NCBI RefSeq assembly: GCF_000368965.1
Contig: NZ_KB849779.1
Span: 62,001-126,000, forward strand
Direction: 5' to 3'
Length of the DNA: 64,000 nt
Source: Acinetobacter calcoaceticus DSM 30006 = CIP 81.8
GTDB lineage: Bacteria; Pseudomonadota; Gammaproteobacteria; Pseudomonadales; Moraxellaceae
The notes beneath the pieces were generated by a model, which saw nothing but the letters and a program-made list of their open reading frames with translations, did no database searches and had not been told where the DNA came from. Position 1 is the first letter of the stretch; the number at the start of each line of letters is the position of its first letter. Positions 55,479-64,000 of this stretch are shown piece after piece. The position numbers and the translations under genes are program-made.

Positions 55479-57202
55479 TATGTACGCTCCCCTTTACCTA
55501 ACCACATATCCTTCATTGACTGACCTGCGATCAGCATTGGATAAACATGTTCTGTACGATCAACCATGACATTAATGAATACACATTTATCATTAATTGC
55601 CATTGCTTCAGCAAGCTTCGACTCTAGTTCATCAGCATGATCAATTTGGATACCAACATGACCATATGCTTCCATTAACTTGCCAAAATCAGGTAATGAT
55701 TCAACATATGAGCTTGAGTGACGGCCTTCATAGTTCATATCTTGCCATTGTTTAACCATACCTAAAGCACGGTTATTCAAACACAAGATCTTCACATTCA
55801 TACCGTATTGCTTACAAGTTGAAAGCTCCTGAATACACATCTGAATTGAAGCTTCACCGGTAATACAAACTACCTGTTGATCAGGGAAAGCTAACTTAGC
55901 CGCCATTGCATAAGGTAAACCTACGCCCATGGTGCCTAATCCGCCTGAGTTAATCCATTGACGTGGACGTTTGTACTTGTAGTACAACGCACCAAACATT
56001 TGGTGTTGGCCCACATCCGAAGTAATGATGGCATCACCATTGGTCGCTTTATATAAAGCTTCAACAACTTGCTGTGGCTTCATTGTGCCATCAGCCAGTG
56101 TTTCATACTTCAAACCATGAACTTTACGCCATTCATTAATTTGATCCCACCATGCAGCAATTGCTTCAGGGTTAGGCTTACAAACATTCAACTGTTTCAA
56201 TTGCGTCAACATTTCCTGAAGTACAGGCTCAACCGCCCCTACAATCGGAATGTGCGCCATGATCGTTTTTGAAATGCTCGCCGGATCAATATCAATATGA
56301 ATAACTTTGGCATTCACACAGAATTTTGCAGGATTATTGGTTACTCGGTCATCAAAACGTGCACCAATTGCAAGAATGACGTCAGCATTATGCATCGCCA
56401 TGTTTGCTTCATAAGTACCGTGCATACCCAACATGCCCACAAACTGTGGATCATCGCCAGGGAAGCCACCAAGACCCATAAGTGTATTTGTCACTGGGTA
56501 GCCCAACAAATGAGCCAACTCAGTCAATAATGCAGATGCATTACCTTGAACAACACCGCCACCAGTATAAATTACAGGGCGTTTTGCACTTAAAAGTTCA
56601 TCAATCGCTTTGCGAATTTGACCAGAATGACCACGTGAAGGTGGCTGATAAGAACGCATCTTCACTTTTTCAGGATATTCGTACGCAAATTTTTCCGCAG
56701 GATTTGTCGCATCTTTTGGAATATCGACTACAACTGGGCCAGGACGGCCACTTGAGGCAATATAAAATGCTTTTTTGATAATTGCAGGAATTTCACTTGC
56801 GTGACGAACTTGGAAGCTGTGTTTCACGATAGGACGTGAAATACCCACCATATCAGTTTCCTGGAAAGCGTCTTCACCAATAAGATGTGATGCAACCTGG
56901 CCAGACAAAATCACCATTGGGATTGAGTCCATATAAGCTGTTGCAATTGGGGTCACAGTATTAGTTGCGCCAGGTCCAGAAGTGACCAGTACTACGCCAG
57001 TCTTACCTGTAGCACGTGAGTAAGCATCTGCCATATGACCAGCAGCTTGTTCATGACGTACGAGGTAATGATTAATTTTGTCTTGTTGAAATAGCGCATC
57101 ATAAATATGTAATACAGCGCCGCCTGGATAACCAAAAACATGTTCAACGCCTTCGTCCGCAAGAGCACGAACGAGCATTTCACCACCAGATAAAAGTTCC
57201 AA
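55478..57202 (-). CDS. ilvI: Acetolactate synthase large subunit
   Basis: 574 residues, TPP enzyme. It condenses pyruvate with pyruvate or 2-ketobutyrate. The catalytic Glu is in [21 protein letters not shown]. The FAD/quasi-domain has [32 protein letters not shown], and the TPP-Mg motif is [29 protein letters not shown]. The start is a TTG at 57200-57202 with AGGG nearby upstream; the protein then begins [28 protein letters not shown], the normal N-terminus. First gene of ilvIHC; it yields ketoisovalerate also used by panB. Confidence 0.97.
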   Translation of the reverse strand: MELLSGGEMLVRALADEGVEHVFGYPGGAVLHIYDALFQQDKINHYLVRHEQAAGHMADAYSRATGKTGVVLVTSGPGATNTVTPIATAYMDSIPMVILSGQVASHLIGEDAFQETDMVGISRPIVKHSFQVRHASEIPAIIKKAFYIASSGRPGPVVVDIPKDATNPAEKFAYEYPEKVKMRSYQPPSRGHSGQIRKAIDELLSAKRPVIYTGGGVVQGNASALLTELAHLLGYPVTNTLMGLGGFPGDDPQFVGMLGMHGTYEANMAMHNADVILAIGARFDDRVTNNPAKFCVNAKVIHIDIDPASISKTIMAHIPIVGAVEPVLQEMLTQLKQLNVCKPNPEAIAAWWDQINEWRKVHGLKYETLADGTMKPQQVVEALYKATNGDAIITSDVGQHQMFGALYYKYKRPRQWINSGGLGTMGVGLPYAMAAKLAFPDQQVVCITGEASIQMCIQELSTCKQYGMNVKILCLNNRALGMVKQWQDMNYEGRHSSSYVESLPDFGKLMEAYGHVGIQIDHADELESKLAEAMAINDKCVFINVMVDRTEHVYPMLIAGQSMKDMWLGKGERT

Positions 57203-57706
57203 CGTGATTCACCCTAAAATCTTTATCACTATTTATGGAAGGCACAAATAGTGTTTCATTCATTGAATTGTCTGCACTGTTATAGCACACATATTGTCTA
57301 GTTTTCGTTGCAATAGAAAAATTTCTGTTTTTCAGCCGTATAAGCTTTTTTAACATTAATAAAGCATGTCTGGATATACATACTTTAAGTAAAATCAATC
57401 TCTCGGCTAGAGAGAATGTCTATTACAAAACATGACGGTTATTCGAAGGGTGATCAAATAATCGCATATAAAACTAAAGGAAGCATTTTTGTTGTTTAAT
57501 TCACTAAAGTCAAGATTAAAGAAAAAGTTTTTCCATAAAATTTTTTAGCTGCTTCTTTTTTAATCTAAAATTAAATCGTAAATTTGGTAGTTTCAATCCC
57601 TATTTATTAAATAATGATTATTCTTTTTTATATAAAACCATACATTGTAAATTGCTTATTTATAAACTTTATTTAAATATAGTCAGCTTTTTGGGGAAGA
57701 TCCAAT
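57203..57706. other. Divergent regulatory region ilvI / DUF4124 gene
   Basis: 504 bases without a supported ORF. On the minus side lies the ilv leader; I see no run of branched-chain codons that would mark an attenuator peptide. A small inverted repeat, CTCTC-GGCTA-GAGAG at about 57402-57416, could be an operator. On the plus side, AATAAT-G-ATTATT near 57610 resembles a weak Fur-box half, and a TTGTAA-17-TTTATT pair about 55 bases upstream of 57707 is a possible promoter. Confidence 0.4.
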
Positions 57707-58042
57707 ATGAATTTATCTTATTTAAAAACAAGCTTATATACAGCAGTAACAACAGTAATTTTAATTTGCCCAAGTCAAAGTCAGGCACAGCAATATTATA
57801 AATGGATGGATAAAAGTGGCTCTACACATTACACCACGACTTCGCCACCTAAGAGTGCAAAACATTTGAACAAAGTTTCAACTTACGGCAGCCAACCATC
57901 CGTAAAAAATTCGACACCCACCTCAGAACAACAACCTCCGGATAAAACAGATAAAGTAGTGCAAGAAACAGCTAACGTAGAACAGGAAAAAGGTGTACCC
58001 GCTGTACCAGTTCCACTCGCCCCATCCGCAGCAGCACGATAA
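57707..58042 (+). CDS. DUF4124 domain-containing periplasmic protein
   Basis: 111 residues. The signal peptide (about 1-27, ending SQSQA) is followed by a DUF4124 domain, recognised by QQYYKWMDKSGSTHYTTTSPPKSAK, a small WW-like fold found in many proteobacterial periplasmic proteins. The tail is Pro/Thr/Gln-rich and disordered, ending in VPLAPSAAAR. Function unknown. GGGGAAG lies before the ATG. A single gene, 184 bases before leuS. Confidence 0.82.
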   Translation: MNLSYLKTSLYTAVTTVILICPSQSQAQQYYKWMDKSGSTHYTTTSPPKSAKHLNKVSTYGSQPSVKNSTPTSEQQPPDKTDKVVQETANVEQEKGVPAVPVPLAPSAAAR

Positions 58043-58217
58043 CCAAAATGAGAGTGGTGAATATTTTCACTACTCTTCTATTATTTAAAATGAAGAATAG
58101 ATTGAGAAATGTTTATTGCTCATATTAAAAGATAAAATCCTGATCTAAAAACTGACATTTCCTGTTATTTTGCGCTATGCTGTGCAGCAATCTTTCATTT
58201 CAATTTTCGTTGTATAG

Positions 58218-60851
<2,634 letters not shown>

Positions 60852-60878
60852 TTAAAGTTATTAATGAGAGGATCAAGC

Positions 60879-61388
60879 ATGCACTTAGCCAAACGTTTAG
60901 CCGCTGTTGTTTTAACCTTAGGCCTTAGTGCAGGCTTAGTCGGGTGTGGATTTCATTTAAAAGGAACCAACCCGACTGCGACTCCGCTTGTTTATAAAAA
61001 GTTAAGCCTTGAGTTACCAGCTAAAACTGATGATTTGGAAACGCAGTTAAAAGTGTATTTGGCTGCCAATGGTGTTCAATTCAGCAATGATAATGATGCG
61101 TATGTACTTCGTGTTTTAGAGTACACGCCACGTCGTCAGCTTTTAAATGGGAAACTGACAGAAGTGTTATTACGCTTAACGGTAACCTTCCAGATTGAAG
61201 ATCGTCAGGGTAATAAAATTACTGAACCACGCTCATTAACTGCATCTCGTAGTTACCAATATGATTTGGCAACAGTCAACACTGAAAATCAGCAAGAAAG
61301 TTACTTACAACGTATTGTGATTGATGATATTGCACAACAGATTACTCGTCAGATTTCAGCAAATCGTTTACCAAAAGCTCAGCCTTAA
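60879..61388 (+). CDS. lptE: LPS-assembly lipoprotein LptE
   Basis: 169 residues. Signal peptide with lipobox LVGCGFHLKG (Cys near residue 22); the CGFHL(K/R)G start is diagnostic. LptE plugs the LptD barrel in the outer membrane and helps insert lipopolysaccharide or lipooligosaccharide. The ATG at 60879 has AGAGGA 7 bases upstream; an ATG at 60864 is in frame but lacks a ribosome site. The position between leuS and holA confirms identity. Confidence 0.94.
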   Translation: MHLAKRLAAVVLTLGLSAGLVGCGFHLKGTNPTATPLVYKKLSLELPAKTDDLETQLKVYLAANGVQFSNDNDAYVLRVLEYTPRRQLLNGKLTEVLLRLTVTFQIEDRQGNKITEPRSLTASRSYQYDLATVNTENQQESYLQRIVIDDIAQQITRQISANRLPKAQP

Positions 61389-61406
61389 TCTGTATTTCTA
61401 CTATTA

Positions 61407-62396
61407 ATGAAAATTGACTATTTACAAGCTTTAAAACGCACTTCGGAAGCTCGGGGTGCGTGGATTTTGCATGGGCAAGAGCCCTTATTAGAACAAAATT
61501 TACTAGATGCTTTTCGAAAAAGCTGGCAGCAACAAGAGGTTGAAAGACAGCGCTATGATATTAGTAGCGTGAGTGACTGGAAAAATGTCTTTAATGCACT
61601 TAATAGTTTATCTTTATTTTCTCAACAGCTTGCTATTGAAGTACATGGCAACATCAAACCTGATGCAAATGGTTTAAAACAACTCAAAAGTTATATCCAA
61701 AATAACGAACATAACCTGCTGTTAATTGTATTACCCAAACAAGATAGTAGCAGCTTAAAATCTGCTTTTTTTCAAGTTGTGGAAGCAAACGGCGTTGTTG
61801 TTGCCCTAACAGCAAATTATCCGCAAGACCGTCAACGTATTTTAAACGTAGAAGCCGAAAAGCTTGAGATCCAGCTCGACAACGATGCTTGGCAATGGTT
61901 AATGCAACATCATGAGCACAACTTATTAGCTGCTAAAAATAGCTTGATGCGTGTAAGAGATACTTTCCCAGATCAGAAGCTTATTCAGATTGAGCAATTG
62001 TATGCTTGTTTACAAGATCAATCTCGTTATACCACTTATGATTTAAGTGATGCGTTATTAGAAGGCAACCTCGGCCAATCTATTAAGATTTTTCAATATT
62101 TAATTGCAGCAGGCGAACCAGATAGTCTGATTTTATGGACTTTAAGTAAAGAAATGCGCTTGTTGATGCAATTGTTTGAACAACCTCATAATGCCCTACA
62201 GCTTGGTATATGGAAAACAAAGGTTGGTCTATATCAACAAGCCTTAAGAAGGCTAAATCCACAACAGTTTTTAGGCTGGTCTACCCTTCTATTGCAAATT
62301 GATGCAGCAATTAAAGGAATGTCGAATGAAAATGCAGAACATTTAATGCAGCAAGCGATTGCTGAATTATGTGGAAAAACACTATTTATACAATAA
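61407..62396 (+). CDS. holA: DNA polymerase III subunit delta
   Basis: 329 residues, AAA+-like clamp-loader subunit. It has RGAWILHGQEPLLEQNLLDAFRKSW at the start, FSQQLAIEVHG, HNLLLIVLPKQDSSSLKSAFFQ and DLSDALLEGNLGQSIKIFQYLIAAGEPDSLILWTLSKEMRLLMQL, the conserved delta collar-domain pattern. Delta opens the beta clamp so it can be loaded on primed DNA. It follows lptE by 18 bases. Confidence 0.95.
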   Translation: MKIDYLQALKRTSEARGAWILHGQEPLLEQNLLDAFRKSWQQQEVERQRYDISSVSDWKNVFNALNSLSLFSQQLAIEVHGNIKPDANGLKQLKSYIQNNEHNLLLIVLPKQDSSSLKSAFFQVVEANGVVVALTANYPQDRQRILNVEAEKLEIQLDNDAWQWLMQHHEHNLLAAKNSLMRVRDTFPDQKLIQIEQLYACLQDQSRYTTYDLSDALLEGNLGQSIKIFQYLIAAGEPDSLILWTLSKEMRLLMQLFEQPHNALQLGIWKTKVGLYQQALRRLNPQQFLGWSTLLLQIDAAIKGMSNENAEHLMQQAIAELCGKTLFIQ

Positions 62397-62503
62397 TTCG
62401 GCTGAATCATTTTTCATCATTCCGGAAATATCATAAAAATTCACGTTTTATCCTCATTTCGCTTTTATACTAAATTAAATTTTAAACTTTTCGACCTCTC
62501 ACC

Positions 62504-63844
62504 ATGCCAAAAATAAAGCCAATCAAACTTGTTATTATCATCGTCTGTATAGTAATTATTGCTGTATTAGCTTGGAAGTTTTTCAAGCCAAAACAGCAGC
62601 AGCCACAATATATTACTGCCGAGGTAACACGCGGGGATATTGAAAATAATGTACTTGCAACGGGTACACTTGATGCAACCAAACTGATTAGTGTCGGTGC
62701 ACAGGTATCTGGTCAGGTTAAAAAGATGTATGTACAACTAGGCGATCAGGTTAAGCAAGGTCAACTTATTGCGCAAATTGATTCAACCACACAAGAAAAT
62801 AGTTTAAAAACTTCTGATGCGAATATTAAAAATTTAGAAGCACAGCGCCTTCAACAAGTTGCTTCTTTGAATGAAAAACAACTTGAATACCGCCGTCAGC
62901 AACAAATGTATGCGCAAGATGCAACACCACGCGCAGATCTAGAATCGGCTGAAGCAAGCTATAAAACAGCTCAAGCACAAATCAAAGCATTAGATGCGCA
63001 AATTGAATCTGCAAAAGTGACTAGATCTACGGCGCAAACCAATATTGGTTATACACGTATTCTTGCTCCAACTAATGGTACGGTTGTCGCAATTGTGACG
63101 GAAGAAGGTCAAACGGTAAACGCAAACCAAAGTGCGCCAACAATTGTCAAAATTGCAAAATTACAAAATATGACGATTAAGGCACAAGTCAGTGAAGCTG
63201 ACATTATGAAAGTTGAGAAAGGCCAACAGGTTTATTTCACTACCTTAGGTGAAGACACTAAGCGTTACGCAACCTTACGTCAAATTGAGCCGGCTCCAGA
63301 TTCAATTTCTAGCGAATCAACAAGTACGACAAGCTCAACAACGAGTTCAGCTGTTTACTATAATGCCCTATTTGATGTGCCAAATACCGATGGTAAATTG
63401 CGTATTGATATGACTGCTCAAGTTTATATCGTTTTAAATTCAGCTAAAAATGCCCTGCTCGTTCCTTCTTCAGCGCTTAGCTCTAAACAATTTTCAGGTC
63501 AAAGAAAATCAGGTCAGTCTTCTGATAAAGCAAGCTCTACACCTGAAGCAGCTAAAAAATCTCAAGGAAATGGAGCTCGTTTAGAGCGTCTTAACCTAAC
63601 TGCTGAGCAAAAACAGTTAATTGAACAAGGTAAATTAACTTTAAGTGTTGTACGCATATTACAAGCCGATGGCACAACTAAACCAACTCAAATTTTGGTT
63701 GGTATTAACAACCGTGTAAATGCACAAGTTCTTGCGGGCTTAAAACAAGGTGATCAAGTTGTCATTGCTGATAGTGCAGACACTTCTGCGGCATCAGCAA
63801 ATAGTAGTAATAACCGTCGCCGTAGTGGCCCAATGGGAATGTAA
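62504..63844 (+). CDS. macA: Macrolide efflux periplasmic adaptor MacA
   Basis: 446 residues, membrane fusion protein. An N-terminal membrane anchor (VIIIVCIVIIAVLAWKFF), the lipoyl half-motifs LDATKLISVGAQVSGQVKKMYVQLGDQVKQGQLIAQID and YTRILAPTNGTVVAIVTEEGQTVNANQ, and an alpha-helical hairpin of about 100 residues rich in Gln/Ala lie in order. The beta-barrel domain contains a Ser/Thr-rich insert (about 266-281), and the C-terminal region has a second low-complexity Ser/Lys/Gln stretch. With MacB and a TolC-type protein it forms an ATP-driven tripartite pump for macrolides, lipids or toxins. Confidence 0.93.
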   Translation: MPKIKPIKLVIIIVCIVIIAVLAWKFFKPKQQQPQYITAEVTRGDIENNVLATGTLDATKLISVGAQVSGQVKKMYVQLGDQVKQGQLIAQIDSTTQENSLKTSDANIKNLEAQRLQQVASLNEKQLEYRRQQQMYAQDATPRADLESAEASYKTAQAQIKALDAQIESAKVTRSTAQTNIGYTRILAPTNGTVVAIVTEEGQTVNANQSAPTIVKIAKLQNMTIKAQVSEADIMKVEKGQQVYFTTLGEDTKRYATLRQIEPAPDSISSESTSTTSSTTSSAVYYNALFDVPNTDGKLRIDMTAQVYIVLNSAKNALLVPSSALSSKQFSGQRKSGQSSDKASSTPEAAKKSQGNGARLERLNLTAEQKQLIEQGKLTLSVVRILQADGTTKPTQILVGINNRVNAQVLAGLKQGDQVVIADSADTSAASANSSNNRRRSGPMGM

Positions 63845-63846
63845 GC

Positions 63847-64000
63847 ATGACAAAACAAGCTCTGCTTGAAGTCAGCAATCTGGTCCGGGAATTCCCTGCT
63901 GGCGAAAGCACAATACAAATTTTAAAAGGGATTGACCTTACCATTTATGAAGGCGAACTGGTTGCCATTGTCGGCCAGTCTGGTTCGGGTAAGTCAACGC
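63847..64000 (+). CDS. macB: Macrolide ABC transporter ATP-binding/permease MacB, N-terminal part (cut by window edge)
   Basis: The first 51 codons are visible: [51 protein letters not shown]. The Walker [10 protein letters not shown] and the LVREFPAG opening match MacB of the tripartite MacAB-TolC pump. The ATG lies 2 bases after the macA stop, so the genes are cotranscribed. The rest lies outside the window. Confidence 0.92.
   Translation, partial: MTKQALLEVSNLVREFPAGESTIQILKGIDLTIYEGELVAIVGQSGSGKST

Noticed and set aside
57203..57480. ilv attenuator with a leader peptide
   Set aside because: No short ORF rich in Ile, Leu or Val codons followed by a terminator hairpin was found on the minus strand before ilvI.
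57605..57625. Fur-box-like AATAAT-G-ATTATT upstream of the DUF4124 gene
   Set aside because: Only about 14 of 19 positions fit the consensus in a very AT-rich stretch, where such matches arise by chance; the gene has no iron-related feature.
63290..63350. Frameshift or insertion in macA at the Ser/Thr-rich segment
   Set aside because: The frame stays open and the beta-barrel sequence resumes normally; low-complexity inserts of this kind occur in MacA-type adaptors.

Overview
The window is an ordinary stretch of chromosome from a gamma-proteobacterium of the genus Acinetobacter, most likely the A. calcoaceticus-baumannii complex. This is judged from low GC content, from protein sequences that read as Acinetobacter orthologues, and from gene neighbourhoods such as cysM next to gacS, leuS-lptE-holA and macA-macB. 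No tRNA, rRNA, CRISPR array, complete insertion sequence or complete prophage was found. Most of the window is core housekeeping gene content.

Layout. 1-8.5 kb: translation genes (pheS start, rplT, rpmI, infC, thrS, all on the minus strand). The usual thrS-infC-rpmI-rplT cluster is split by a plus-strand MFS transporter, a YqaA-type membrane protein and a glutathione-transferase-like protein. A frameshifted NADAR-domain pseudogene, a GNAT acetyltransferase and a tail-anchored hypothetical lie between rplT and pheS. 8.9-10.5 kb: an acyl-CoA synthetase. 10.5-15.9 kb: a compact minus-strand operon pcnB-folK-panB-panC-rapZ-ptsO-darP (RNA polyadenylation, folate and pantothenate synthesis, nitrogen-type HPr, ribosome assembly). 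16-17.2 kb: mazG and a ComEA-like DNA-binding protein. 18.1-23.6 kb: cysM-exonuclease-rlmD-relA, divergent from gacS (23.8-26.6 kb), so the stringent-response synthetase and a global two-component sensor sit close together.

26.7-29.2 kb: a three-gene catabolic operon (crotonase, GarR-like reductase, Hyi-like isomerase). Then rsfS, an SDR enzyme and the pnt transhydrogenase operon (PntAa, PntAb, PntB). 33.9-39.7 kb is a small-molecule and accessory stretch: EamA exporter, Rid-family protein, MFS transporter, dusA, a CHAP-like putative peptidoglycan hydrolase, a LysR regulator and an unannotated 40-residue membrane ORF. 39.7-49.2 kb: tcdA, acnA, tatD, two related DUF3298-like envelope proteins, prfC and a haem-oxygenase-fold enzyme. 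51.6-64 kb: an MHYT-GGDEF-EAL cyclic-di-GMP protein, ilvI-ilvH-ilvC, a DUF4124 protein, leuS-lptE-holA, macA and the start of macB.

The most unusual part is 49.5-51.4 kb. Two TetR-family regulators of similar sequence converge. The second is preceded by about 500 bases holding a strong minus-strand promoter (TTGACA, 17 bases, TAAGCT), a roughly 200-base highly folded RNA with a C(UUCG)G tetraloop, and a 9-codon ORF whose near-perfect Shine-Dalgarno lies in a hairpin. The layout recalls the C4 antisense RNA / ant-ash immunity modules of P1/P4-type phages, but no prophage surrounds it. A second, smaller GC-rich folded element sits between tcdA and acnA (40655-40754).
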